DNA of 64,000 nt from Rotaria socialis (lineage: Eukaryota > Rotifera > Eurotatoria > Philodinida > Philodinidae). The notes beneath the pieces were generated by a model that saw only the letters and a program-made list of their open reading frames with translations, was not told where the DNA came from and did no database searches. The stretch is taken from NCBI GenBank assembly GCA_905331475.1, contig CAJNYU010000502.1:62001-126000 (forward strand), given 5' to 3'. Positions 36,793-54,245 of the stretch are shown here, in pieces. The number at the start of each line of letters is the position of its first letter. Within the stretch, counting starts at the first letter, position 1. A program made the translations under genes and the position numbers.

Positions 36793-38157
36793 TGGTTTTG
36801 CACATCTCTAGTCGCTACAAAACTTGAAAACGTCATTGTTCCGGAAAGCGCCAGTTGATTGTTGATCTAAGCCGCGAAATTCAATATCAAACACCATATC
36901 AACATTGTTTCTTTTTGAGAATCAGTATGGTATATGCTAAAATCTTTAAAAAATCTCATATTGAAAAGACCCAGAAAGCCAGTTCGTAAATTGTAAACAA
37001 AATGAAAAATAAACGAATGAAACATCTTACAGAGATCTTTGTCAATCAGAGCGAACAATTCTATCACTAATAGTTTAGATACTACTTCTTCAATCCGGAA
37101 TCCCATCAGATTTTGTTGACTGCTAGGATTCGATAGGATTCATTCGCCTGGAGAGGAAGAGAAAGAATTACTTACATTTACTTTTTTTTGTTCGTCAATG
37201 GAAATTCTAGAAAAGTAAGCCATTGTTCTCATTGACGACCGTTGACAATGATCATAGAATGAGAATCCGAAATCGAGGGCAGTGCGACACTTCGTTCGCG
37301 CTGGCCTCGGATTGCGAAGCTTTTCTGTTTGAAATTTTTTCTCAATCGATTTAACATGAACACTATTTCAAGATTTTTATGCCTTTTTTTACTGTGACTA
37401 CAAAGACTTAATTCAACTAGAACACATTTATTCTCATATCGACAAGCAAACAACATATGATTCATGCTTCGTTTCCATCGCTGCAATATTTGCTCGTGTT
37501 TCGGAATGTTCATATGTTGTTCGATTGCTATTCATCGTTGATTTTTAAAAGCAGAATCACTGGTATAACTTGAAAGGAAACTGAAAATAAGACTACTTTA
37601 AAGTGTACGCTTATTATTAATCTGATTTCTATCATTGTCTCTGTATACAAAGAAAGTAGGCCATTTTTTTAAAAAGAATATTTAATGTATGTGGTATCTG
37701 GTTCTCAATGTGTGCAGACATCGTGAATGCTCGTTGGTAGGGTCTACAATAATAAAAAGACAAATTTTGACACCTAATTATAATCATATCTAATTAGCGA
37801 ACCAATATTTCAATTGCTGACATGTCCCCAAAACGTCGCTTTTAAAATTTCACTCACTGCTTTCTTCGAAGATATGGGTGAGTTTCATAAAAAAGAAAAA
37901 AACAAGAAAGTCTATCATTATCTATCTTATTGAAATTTATTTGTAATATATTCTTCAATTGTCAAAGATTGATATGATTTTATAATATGTCGAAATTTAT
38001 TATTATAATTGCTTTTAATAATTAAACTTATTTCAATTTTTTGTATTTGCTTGATGTTGATATAACTGGTGAATAGTAAGAATCAGTTCATGAAATCTCG
38101 ATATGAACTCGTTGACAGTGAATTCTACGCTAACTAATGAAGTTAACATACTCTGAT
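36793..38157. other. Intergenic, no gene supported
   Basis: Minus-strand frames at 36867-37106 and 37229-37513 (79 and 94 codons) show no domain, no signal peptide and no conserved motif; I leave them uncalled. Confidence 0.4.
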
Positions 38158-39880
38158 TCAATAATATAACCTCACTATAAACATATCATTCCATTGTTTA
38201 ATAATTGCATTTATCAATAATAAATCATCGAAATCTAGAGAAACGTCCACCCAATTCCAAAGGTTAGTAGTAAACAATGGTTGTGAACGATGGCCATTTG
38301 GACGTAGACGGTCGATGCGTAAATCTTCAAATTTATCGTAAACTTCTGTAAAAGACAAGCATCGTTGGTTGATTTCATCAGCATATATTTAAGTCTAACC
38401 TTCGATCGATGAAGAATATATTTCTTGAAGTGCTTCGAAAGTCATGATAACATGTGATTGTGGAATATAAGTTAACACTAGAAGACATTTTATTGATTTG
38501 TATTTAACACTATGTATGACGTTCTTGTGTAGCTATAGATTAAAAACTTGAAATTAAGAAAAAAAAATTTTCTTGAGTAAATTTACTAAGTTCATCATGT
38601 AAAAGTATCCAACATATCCTAATATTGGGTAGAATTGTATGATTACGAAAGAAAGTTTTTAATGAATTGATTAAAACTTCATCGAAATTTCTATACGAAA
38701 TGATATTCATATTTTAATATCAGCAGAACAATTTTTTTCTTTGCGTTAAAATATATGTCGGCGTCTGTAATGGTAATAATTCATGAAATAATTTCATATA
38801 GAAAACACTTGTATTCGATGGTAAAAGGACATAAATTAGTGGAAGAAGTGTTTCATAATTATTTTCAAATATTTGAATAATTAAAAGACATTTAAAAGAG
38901 ACATTTTTAATCCAAGCAAAATACTATTCATATAGAATATCCTGAAGGTTTTTTTTTCTAAGACGTTCCTATTATGAATAACAGCTTATCTCTATTTTGT
39001 TTTTATAGAACTCATCGGGTTACCTGAATCATTGTTCTATTTGACATAGGTTAGAAAAACGTCGACATAAACTGAGGTTAGCGTGCTTTTATATAGCAGG
39101 AACAAAGTGTAACAAGAGGAAATAGTTTTTCAGGATCGAGAGTATAATTAAATGAGGATTTTTATTATGTAGATATCACAAAAAGCTTCATCTAAAATCT
39201 CTAATTGTCAATACGCTACGTCATGAAATGTAGTACATAACCACATTGATGAATTGGCTAGTCTGTTCTGGTAATTCTGTTCACATGTTAATACTAACAT
39301 TTGACTATATTGAAATATCAGTTAAATGTAATGAAGAATTGTCATTTATTGAATGGTAGAGAATTTCGATATCACTACTGGATAAATGTTCTTCATGTTC
39401 AATGGTCATTAGAAATGCATCGAATGATTTTTGTTGTTGGCGTTTCCGTTGAATACTTCGTTGCACTAAGGGAAAAATTAAAAAGGAGCTGCTTCACTTT
39501 GAATAAAATCTAACTGACTTGCTGTAATTGAAGGAAGTTTAGCAGCGATTTTGTTTTAGAATGAACCTTAATAAACGATGAATGATATCTTTAGGTGATT
39601 CGTGTTGATTATGATGAGCACTTGTTCGTATATGATCAATAGCAAATAGCAGCTTCACATTGCGCAGGCTCCGGTGCATGTGAATGAGATGAAACTAATG
39701 TAATATCGGTACGATCTATTGTTGATGAAAATAAAAATGAATTGTACAAATCAATTCGACCACGACAATTTTCTTTTTGAACATCTCGATTGCTCGATAC
39801 CACGATCATTAGATCGATCCAAACGATAGATATAACCATCAGGTAGAAGTTTGCATTTACCTCGTTGAACGCTTACGATT
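38158..39880 (-). pseudogene. Decayed FLYWCH zinc-finger / MULE-type transposase
   Basis: Fragments in order on the minus strand, in changing frames with stops between them. The FLYWCH domain is at about 39870-39650 (QRGKCKLLPDGYIYRLDRSN, then a frameshift, KENCRGRIDLY and HSHAPEPAQCEA). Then come IDHIRTSAHHNQHESPKDII (about 39630), IAAKLPSITASQLDFIQSEA (about 39550), RKRQQQKSFDAF (about 39450), QMLVLTCEQNYQNRLANSS (about 39300-39240), and LIYVLLPSNTSVFYMKLFHE (about 38850-38790) from the catalytic region. Last is YDKFEDLRIDRLRPNGHRSQ followed by LFTTNLWNWVDVSL (38340-38200), the conserved C-terminal part. The order matches FLYWCH-MULE transposases common in rotifers and other invertebrates. 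Many disruptions mean it is dead. Confidence 0.72.
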
Positions 39881-39892
39881 TGAATTGGCTAT

Positions 39893-40165
39893 TTATATGA
39901 AAAATGCATCGAGATTGAATGAAAAAACAAACGATTTTTCTACTTCAGATATTGTTGAATCGCTTGATTTCAAAGTTTCATTGAATGATGTCGTACCCAT
40001 ATCAGTCAAAAAATCATTTGTCAAACTTGTTGTAGCATCTTCAAATATCATTTTATTTTCCTTGCCGAAGAAAAATCCGTGCTCTTGTGTTTTTAGACAA
40101 ACTACACTAATAATCAATGATAAGATGATTAGTAAAGAAAAAGTGCGCGCATTGAGTGTCTGCAT
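39893..40165 (-). CDS. Small putative secreted protein
   Basis: A 90-residue ORF starts with a good signal peptide (SLLIILSLIISVVC), then KTQEHGFFFGKENK and an acidic, Thr/Ser-rich remainder. GFFFGK could be an amidation site (Gly-Lys), but no dibasic cleavage sites flank it, so a neuropeptide call is not supported. It ends only 12 bases upstream of the FLYWCH/MULE relic on the same strand, so it might be flanking host sequence, a first exon, or chance. No family recognised. Confidence 0.35.
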   Translation of the reverse strand: MQTLNARTFSLLIILSLIISVVCLKTQEHGFFFGKENKMIFEDATTSLTNDFLTDMGTTSFNETLKSSDSTISEVEKSFVFSFNLDAFFI

Positions 40166-40668
40166 AAACCAGCAGGAATCAGATCACTTTCAATGACGGC
40201 TATTTTTGTTTCTTAGTAATTGCGTGGTTTAAGACTATTTAAAATTTTCTATCCCACACACAGCCAGCAGTGTTCAGTTTTTCCGTAATTTGCTTTTTCG
40301 GAAATCTGAACACATGTCGTTGTGATCAATTATTATTGGCTTAACAAGAAAAGGACCCAACTGTGACAGCGCGCCATTGAAATTGATTTGACTTTTTCAG
40401 TTTCACAATTCAGAAAAGTTTTACTCTAAGCATATCCAACCGGCTAAGTTTTTAATCGATGATTAATTATTAAAAAGCAAATTTTTTTATGCCACTTTCT
40501 TGAATATATATATATATATTAATGTTTTTTATTGAGTCAAAATAAAAAAAAGTGATAGGCACACGTATTGTTTTTTTTTGTCATTCAGAACTGTGCATAG
40601 TCAATTTCAGCAACAATAAACATTACATACATAAACAGAGAACAGAAAAAGAAAGAATCAATATTTAG

Positions 40669-45552
<4,884 letters not shown>

Positions 45553-46693
45553 GATAAGTTTTTCGAAGGAAACTGTTTGTTATTAGATGAGTGTTCAAAA
45601 ATTTATGAGAGAAACGATACTCAATCTATATATGAACGAACGGAAAAATGACGATTAAATAATATCAACCAATACATAAACGAGACGGAGAAGAGAAGAA
45701 AACGAATTTTTTTCTCTTTCCCTCAATTTTGTTCCACTAGACAGACGCGAATCGATGATGAGTTTTTTCTCCAATCGAATGAACATGATACCTCATACTG
45801 AGAGAAAAGAAAAATCAACAATTGACTCTACCCGAAAGAGAGAACTCACATTCTCTCAGGTGACCACTTAATTTAAGAACAACGGCGTTAAATTAATTTC
45901 CGTAAATGAACTTCTTAAACACGCACGAACACCTACCTATTAGTTGATGATGATCATTCATGAATCTTGTATTTTGTTGTTCAGTTGTAGATCGTACTGT
46001 TGTGAACTTGAAAGAAGAGACAAAAAGAAAAAAAAAAGGATCAAACAGATTTATCAACAAACGATTAAATAAAATGTTTCGTAATCACACTTCCTTTTTT
46101 GTGTACGAGATAATGAAAGAAGAGGACTGAATTAAAAAAAAGGAATTTGAATCATGTGTAGCAAAATGATATATGAGCGATTTCAATGTCAAAGTCTGTG
46201 AATGTACCTTGGGAATTCAAGTTAGCTCTCCTGGAGTGAAAACAGAGCTCGTGTTCAATCGTAAAAGATCATTTATAAATTATTATAATTAATCGACATG
46301 TAAGCCCCTCAATGTTGAGAAAAAAGAGGTTGTTAATCCCATGAGTGTACTATAAGAGTTCCTTCAAACCATGTATAAGCGTAAAAAGAACAAAGCGAAG
46401 TGCAAAAGGATATCACATTTTTAATAAGCAGTTTCTAAATAAAGAAAAGATTTGTTTTCTAAAAATACTATAATCTCGTTATTCTAAACTTAAAATAATA
46501 TTCAACCAAACTTGGGAACTAAAATTCTTCAACTCCAATGAATAATCAATAGATTCTATTTCCGGAACGAAAGAAAATTTTACGAAAACAATGAATTTAA
46601 ATACTAGTGTAAAGCACCTATTTTTATTTATTCTTAAAGCGTGCAAATTACAAGCATAAGCATTACTTATATTTACCTTACCTCATAATCTAT
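45553..46693. other. Intergenic upstream of the RhoGEF start
   Basis: No supported coding exon. It may hold the RhoGEF promoter and 5' UTR, and possibly extra 3' exons of the 46.7-47.8 kb gene. Confidence 0.4.
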
Positions 46694-47758
46694 TCAATAT
46701 TCTGAAAGTAAGAATGCTTTTTTTTCGTTGATAAAAAATGACCTTAAGCAAACCTTTGATGATATTTGAAAATCATACAAATTATTATTCGATATCCATG
46801 TTAAAGGTATTCGTATAGTGGTTGGTGCTAATGAATCATAACCAATATGAATAAAAGAACTGTCTTCATATTTAATATGATGAAATGGCATAAAAATAAA
46901 ATCATAAGAGATAATTTTTTCGTAAAGATTATTTTCAAATAATTTTGGCTGAAATAAAGTTAATGTTTGTTCGTCTAAAAGAATTCCATAAAATGATTTT
47001 ATTGATTGAATAAATGCCCAATCTGGAGTATTATATAGTATGGATTCGTAATTATTAAATAAGATATTATTTAATCTTATTTCTAAAATAAGATCTATTT
47101 GAATGATGTCAAATAGAATAATAAAATATTTTTCCTGTAATCTAATAGGATTTGAATGTTTTCTATATCCAAATGTTCCTAATGGTAAAATATAATTTGT
47201 TGAAATTGGATTTTTATGTTTAAATATTGAATAGTTGAGAAGACGCGAACGACGTTTCGATGATTCTTTTGCTTTGAATGATCGTTCATGAAGACTATGA
47301 TTCAATGATAATGATTGTCGACGTTTTAATGGTAAGAGAAATGATGAAACACGTTTTAGTTTACTGAAGGATGACGTGGAATTTGATTTTGGTGAAAGAT
47401 TTTCATCGATTGGTTTTTGAAAGAATAAACATGTTTCTTGTTCTTGTTTGGCTGGTGATAGAAGAATAAAACAAGATGATGGACGATTTATTGATGATGA
47501 TAATGAATCATGTTTTGTAAATGAACGTCGTGTTAATTTTATATTTGGATCATTGGAATTTGTTGATGTTGAACGTACGAAAGAATTCGTTGTTCGAATA
47601 TTTCGACTGAATTTTGTTAACGATTGAAATAAATTTGATAAATGAAATGTAGTACGATGATGATGCTGATGAGAAGATTTTTCGAGTGATGGAGAAAATT
47701 TTGAACCACGAAGAACTGGTATTGTTGGTTTAGGAGAATTTAGAGAGGACGATGACAT
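46694..47758 (-). CDS. Hypothetical protein, basic Ser-rich N-terminal half
   Basis: An open frame of 354 residues. The first 190 are very rich in Ser, Lys, Arg and His with no predicted fold (for example SKLKRVSSFLLPLKRRQSLS). The last 160 are more ordered, alternating hydrophobic and charged (YFIILFDIIQIDLILEIRLN, then DWAFIQSIKSFYGILLDEQT). This could be a PH-like or other beta-rich module, but I cannot name a family. A splice donor (AAG then GTTTGCTT at about 46755-46748) sits near the 3' end, so further exons to the left are possible and the real C-terminus may differ. It shares strand with the RhoGEF gene, but the phases do not allow a direct splice to that gene's first exon. Confidence 0.55.
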   Translation of the reverse strand: MSSSSLNSPKPTIPVLRGSKFSPSLEKSSHQHHHRTTFHLSNLFQSLTKFSRNIRTTNSFVRSTSTNSNDPNIKLTRRSFTKHDSLSSSINRPSSCFILLSPAKQEQETCLFFQKPIDENLSPKSNSTSSFSKLKRVSSFLLPLKRRQSLSLNHSLHERSFKAKESSKRRSRLLNYSIFKHKNPISTNYILPLGTFGYRKHSNPIRLQEKYFIILFDIIQIDLILEIRLNNILFNNYESILYNTPDWAFIQSIKSFYGILLDEQTLTLFQPKLFENNLYEKIISYDFIFMPFHHIKYEDSSFIHIGYDSLAPTTIRIPLTWISNNNLYDFQISSKVCLRSFFINEKKAFLLSEY

Positions 47759-48795
47759 TCTTTGTTAAGGTTTTTTCATTGCTACTAGAGAAAATCTGAA
47801 ATTTAAAATTAAATTTTCTCTTTCATAGGATTCATTCGAATGTTGGAAGAGCGTAACCTTCTCAGTGTTTTTACTGGATAAAGGTATCGATGATAATTTA
47901 TATCTAGAAATCGCAAGTAGAGTTCTTATTTGTACTAAGATCATATCAATAATATTAGATTTTTACGTTTGAGTAAGTAAAGACTTTCACTTTTAGAATC
48001 GCATTAGACGGACACTGCATCATAGATTGACAAACAATAGATAATATGTACAATGCCTTTACTTTCGAAATAATAGATTGAATTGTCCATAAACGAGTCT
48101 CATTACCACAGAAAACGTCATTGTTTTAATTTTTACATGAGACAAAAGTCGAATCATAGATAATGATCTATATCTACCAGATTATACTTTAATAAATATG
48201 AGATTGATTGATTTGTTTGTTGGTTTGAAAATTCTAATAAAGATGATTACTTTCAGTCAATAGGTTCTTTTCTCGAATGGAATACTATAGATGTTAGTCA
48301 CAAGTATGCTTCTTTGTCTCTGATCTTTATTGAAATCTAATTGATATGACAAAATTTTTCTAGCATTTGTAATGAAAAATAGATCTATCAATTCTCTTTT
48401 AAATAAAGTTTTATATGAAAATGAAATTCATTCTATTGATCTGATCAAAGAAAACTAGATTTCTAAATTTGAAATAAAAAAGTTCAATTTCATTCAAATA
48501 CCTAGAGCAATGATAGCTATACAAAGGTACGATCCCGGTGCTCGGACTAAATTCAATTGGCTGCTAAAAAGAAAAAAATATTGATAAAAGAAGAAAAATA
48601 AATTTTTCTGTTTGTAAGATCGTTTTTTTAAATATTTTTATGAATTAATTTTGTATCAAGATGTCACTACAATCTCTGTATAACACACGAATAAACTTAG
48701 CGCTATCTATAGTTAATGTCAACTGACTGACTTGAGTTCTATGCCGATACATTTTATTCAACTATGAGATAAGATCAAACACCATTGGGATAAGA
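47759..48795. other. Divergent intergenic region
   Basis: Lies between a minus-strand gene and the plus-strand M13 gene, so it should contain both promoters. No repeat or RNA seen. Confidence 0.45.
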
Positions 48796-51700
48796 ATGAG
48801 TCGTTATAAACATTTTAATGACGAGCTTTCCGCAGCTGATATCAATGAAACCGATGCATTACCCGAACTTGATGTTGATGAACCACATCAATTAGAGTTT
48901 AAACTTCAACTACGTAATTATGCTTCGAATGCAGTTCCTTCAACAGCGAGTTACAATTTAAATCATATGAAAGTTTATTTTTCAAAGCGTACACGTCTGG
49001 AACGCTGTTTGATTTTAACAAATTTCATTGTTTTATTTGTGGCTTTTTGCATTTTTCTATCATGTTTTTATCGTCATCATGACAAACAAGAGCCTGAAAA
49101 GTTATGTTTAACTCCAATATGCATACAACTATCATCGTCAATCTATTCGGGATTGAATCAAACAATTAATCCATGTGATGATTTTTATGAATTTGTTTGC
49201 GGTCGATGGATAAAAACGAATATTATTCCTAAGGGTCATTCGGGATGGTCAACTACAAAAGAATTAAGTCGAAAAAATCTCATTATACTTAAAAGTATTC
49301 TTGAGCAAACATCGATTAAAAATTCTTTATCAGCATTTACTGCTGAACAAGAAGCAATCAAATTCTATCAATCATGTATGAATATAAGTGAAATTGAACA
49401 ACAACAAGCTCGACCATTAGAAAGATTTTTAAAAGAGAATTTTAATTTAACAATAAATGACTGGATGAATATTGATCAAAACAAAACTTGGGAACGTTTA
49501 TTTGTTTCTTTAACAAAAATTCTTTCGACTAAATACGGTTTTTCATATCTATTACCAATATCTATTGGACCTGATGATAAGAATTCAACATGGAATGTGA
49601 TTCATGTAAGTAAAATGTATTGGAAAATTCTTTTCATTCTTTGTTGTATTTATAATAAAAAGATCAATCAACCTCAACTTGGACTTGATAATCGTGATTA
49701 TTATTTAAATTCATCGTTAAATAATCGAAGTGACCCAGAGACAGATACAAGAAACAAAATTGTAAAAAAAGAAACAGAACTTGATCCATCAACATTTTAT
49801 TTCTTTAATTTATTTTTAAGATTCGAGATACATATATAAATGTTGCTTCGGAATTACTGCAATTACTTGGTTTTGAAAAAAATCAATCGATGAAACGTAT
49901 TTATGATATTATGCAATTCGAAATTGAACTGGCAAAAATCAGTTGTAAGTGATTAATCGAATTATTTTCAAGTCTCATGTTGTTGATAAGTAAAGAATCC
50001 TCATGAATATGACGAATTTGATTGACTTGAATCTAATTATTCAACTAGTGAAGCCTTCCTTTATTCATGCTTGCAATTAGCTAATTTTTCACATAACGCC
50101 GACATTGTATATAATAAAATAAGGAAAGTAAACAAGATAGAAAGGTAACCGGTACTGATTTCATCTCTGTCGTGAATACTTACATCGTAATTTAATAATT
50201 GAATTCAGGTTTCAACTATGATACTACTAGAATATGAATCTGTTATGTCTAATGTAAGAACTGAATAGCGGATATTCCTTTGAGAATTTAGTTACTTTCT
50301 CTTCTAGATACTGTGTGCCTATAATTGAAAAAATACAATAGAAACTCTCATAGGCATAAGAAAGGATGGAAACAATAAAAGTTATGATTCAAGGTCTAGC
50401 AGTTAATATAGGAGTATTTTATTTTCTCATTGATATTGGCTCTTATTTATATTGTAAAATATTAATAAAAAAAGATTATTTTGATTTATAATTTTTTTAG
50501 TACCAATGGAAGTATTACAAAAGCCCAATGAAACATATTTTTTAATGACTTTAAAACAACTTCAAGAACAGTATCAACCGATAGGGTTAGATGTATATTC
50601 ATTCTTGAATGAAATGTTAAATATCAATGTGTCGAGTCCAATCAAGTTAACTGAAAACGATCAAATCATTGTTCTATCACTTGGTCTTATGTTAAATGTA
50701 TCATCACTATTGAAAGATTATTTATTAACACCTGAGAAAAGTTATATTGTTATCGATCATATAGTATTTTCACTTATATTCGATTTAAGTTCGCATTTAT
50801 CGCTTGCATTTGAAAAATTAACATTACCTTTATTCAAAGAACTTTATGGAATGGAATCATTACCTGATCGATGGGAATATTGTGTGAGAGAAACTGACGC
50901 TGCTTTCGGTTATGGACTTGGTAAATAAAAATTTAGAAAAAACAGATTTGTTTTCTTATCCATTTTTATTCTAAAGGTGCTCTGTATATAAAAGCAGTCT
51001 TCGGTGAAGAAGATCGAAAAAAAGCCAATGAACTAATTAAAAATATTCGTCAAACGTTTGACGAAAATCTTAATCAACTTCAGTGGATTGATGAACAGTC
51101 AAGAATCGAAGCCAAGAGAAAAATTTCAAAGATTACTGAAAAAGTTGGCTATCCTGATTTCTTAGATAATAAAACAAAATTAAATGAACGGTTAGTTTTT
51201 TCGCTTGTAGTTGAAACTTTCTTTTATCTGTTTAAACGAAATCTATCTAAACAAATGATCCGATAAAAAGATTCGTCTTATCTACAAACGTATAGTACAC
51301 ATCGATTGTAAATGTAATATGAAGCCATTTTGAATTTCATCAATATCGGAAATTTGATCATTCAGAGTACGCCGAAATTTTAGATAACCAACTATGCCGA
51401 TAGAACCTACCTCTTATGTGTTGATCACTTTTTCCTATTAAACTTCATATATGAAGAAAGCACCAACTATGTCCGATCGATTTCTAGATCGAATGGTATT
51501 CATCCTTTGGGATCCTCTAATGACTAACATAACACGTATCAATTTCATGTCTAGAGTCTATTTGAAACGTTAGATGCAACACTAAAGATTTTCTTCTAAA
51601 GCAAGCCATTAGGCAATTTCATGCCGATGATGATCTCATTAAAAGTAATTACTTGGTTGTTGTTATTTTCAGTTTTTGAAAATTCTTCCCACATGGGAAA

Positions 51701-53481
51701 TAATTCTATTGATAGGTAACTTTTCACGTGCTATGAACTTTGACATCAAATAATTACATGTTACATCGTGACTTCTCCAAGGATAATTCATGTGTTGATT
51801 AGATTGATGTTTTTTTTTTCTAGTAAATTAGTTTATTAGTCTTGTTGTATAATCGTGACTTGACGTCAAATAGAATCTGATTAAATCAATTAAGATTTTT
51901 CAATGTTTCCATTCGACACAACGGATGCTTAAATCAACATTTAATTTCCAATGGATAATTCACTGATAAAATCATACGTCAGAGTTTAATGATAAATATA
52001 GTTAAAAGTTGTAAAAATGAACATTAATTCTCAGTAGATAGATAATGAATTTTTCTTTTTTTTTCTTCTCTATTACTGATTAGCAAATAAATTATTGCTT
52101 TTTTGTTTTACTTATAATAGTTATACCGGTTATTCCATGATTGAGAATGAATATTTCGATAATGGTATTAAAGTATTAGAACGTGAACGTCGCCGGTCTC
52201 TTTTAAAATTTCGACAAAAAGTTGATCTTACCGAGTAAAATATTTTATTTGATACTAAAAGATCAAAATTGATTTCTATTTTTGTTTCTTAACAGTTGGA
52301 GTATGACACCACGAACAGTGAATGCTTATTATACGCCATCGGCTAATGAAATTGTGTTTCCAGCTGGTATTCTTCAACCACCATTTTTTCATAAAGATTT
52401 ACCCATTTCAATTAATTATGGAGCCATTGGAACAGTACAATTTACATTTAAATATCATAGTTACATATTCAACATCTTGCTTTTTTTCCTTCTTTTCGTG
52501 ATTATTAGGTTATTGGTCATGAAATAACTCATGGTTTTGATGATCAAGGTCGAGAATATGATTCGGATGGAAATATGCGTGCCTGGTGGACAAAATCAGC
52601 ATTAGATAAATTCGAAGAAAGAACTAAATGTTTTGTTCAACAATATTCAAGTTTTGCGCTTGATGGACAAAATGAAAATGGTCAAAGAACATTGAGTAAT
52701 TTCTATTTGATTCTTATCGATTAATATTTACTTTGCAAGAGACATAGCACATTTTAAGATAGGAATACGACTATCAGCAACGTGACTAATCAAATATTGG
52801 CATAAGTGTTAAGATAACGAGTGAAATTTTCGTATGGTTGAAGATTTATATAGGGTTGTGCCTCTGCCTGAAGATAGTTATCACCATTAGAGATATGCAA
52901 GGCAAACGTGAATCTTCCAAATTTCTAGTTGCTACTCATAGGATATAATAATACCGAAAAAGCAAAACTATGATTCAAACTTAATATTTGTTTTAGATAT
53001 AAAATGATCCTACTAAGCGTAAGAGCAGCTAGTTTTTTTTATGCTAAACCTTGGCTTTTTAATATCATTTTCAAGATTTTTCTATTTTAACTTTTTCTTT
53101 CAAGGTGAAAACATCGCCGATAATGGCGGTTTAAAATTATCTTATCACACTTATCAAAAGCATAAACAACGCACAGTAAATAGTGGCAATAATCTTCCTT
53201 TACCTGGTTTATCATATAATAACGACCAATTGTTTTTTATTGCTTTTGCTCATGTATGAAAATAGTTATACATTTTGTTGAATTAATTAATTTTTTTTTT
53301 ATAGAGCTGGTGTAATCTTGAAACTCCGAATGCCATGCATTATGATTTAACCAACGATCCTCATTCGCCGCCACGTTCACGAATCATGGGCACAATTGCA
53401 AATAGTCTTGAATTTGCTCAGACGTTTTCTTGTCAATCAAAATCAAATATGAATCCGAGTAACAAATGTCATTTGTGGTAG
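48796..53481 (+). CDS. M13 zinc metallopeptidase (neprilysin/ECE-like)
   Basis: Ten exons: 48796-49605, 49663-49761, 49821-49944, 50501-50920, 50977-51190, 52121-52234, 52296-52434, 52509-52695, 53105-53253 and 53305-53481. 2433 nt, 810 aa, phases exact. It is a type II membrane ectoenzyme that cleaves small peptides outside the cell. A cytosolic stretch of about 70 residues is followed by one membrane helix (about 71-92), then [14 protein letters not shown] near the start of the M13 N-terminal domain. Catalytic parts are intact: NAYY (substrate backbone binding, NAFY in relatives), HEITH at residues 644-648 (zinc ligands and general base), ENIAD at 704-708 (third zinc ligand) and the C-terminal CHLW (CxxW). 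Longer linkers and 556-nt and 930-nt introns are the only oddities. Its substrate is unknown. Confidence 0.95.
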
Positions 53482-54245
53482 TCTTTCGTAATGCTTTTTT
53501 TACAACTAATCAATAAGAAAATAAAAGAATGCTTATATATTTTTTGTTTCTATTGAATGAAGTGCAATACTATTTCATATACGAGTCAATCCCCAACAAG
53601 TATATTGTATCGTAGAGTATGATTGTTTTATGTTGTCACACAAAAATATCATTTTCGTTTCTTTTTTTTTATTGCATTTTAAATGTTTTCGAAATATATA
53701 TTTTAAGTTCGTTTTTCTTGTCAATGTAAATATATATATTTTATTCGTCGCTGTAATAAAACTGATTGATAAATACAAATGTCATTAGAATGATCCTAAG
53801 TTCCATTTGCAAATTAGCTTTTGACTTGGTAAACTTTTGAACTTGTTATCGATAATGGACTATTTATTATTTATTTTCTACTTCATCATATCAGGCGAGA
53901 AGATGAACTTATAGAGATCTTATTGGATCTTGATCGAATCGAAAAATATAATCATGCAATATGATCTATGACTTTGTTTTTTGTTTATGCAGATTATAAA
54001 AGGATCTCATCGATGAATGATGCACTTCATATGCCTACAATTATTCACAGAAGTAGATAGCTGTATAAACAAGAAAAGAATATTTTCAGCTGTTAGTCCC
54101 TTGCTTACATAATCTCACAACAGAGAAATATCTAGCAATTGATATTTTTTCTATAAGTCTTATCCATAGATTTATTTGTTTGCTTTTATTTCAAGCATGT
54201 ATATGATCGATATAAAAAAAATGATAAACTACAAAAACTTTCATT
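53482..54245. other. Convergent 3' region of M13 and DGAT1 genes
   Basis: Non-coding; both genes end here in opposite directions. Confidence 0.5.

Noticed and set aside
36540..36858. Two short overlapping plus frames
   Set aside because: They sit in and across the boundary of the hAT-like MITE and match nothing.
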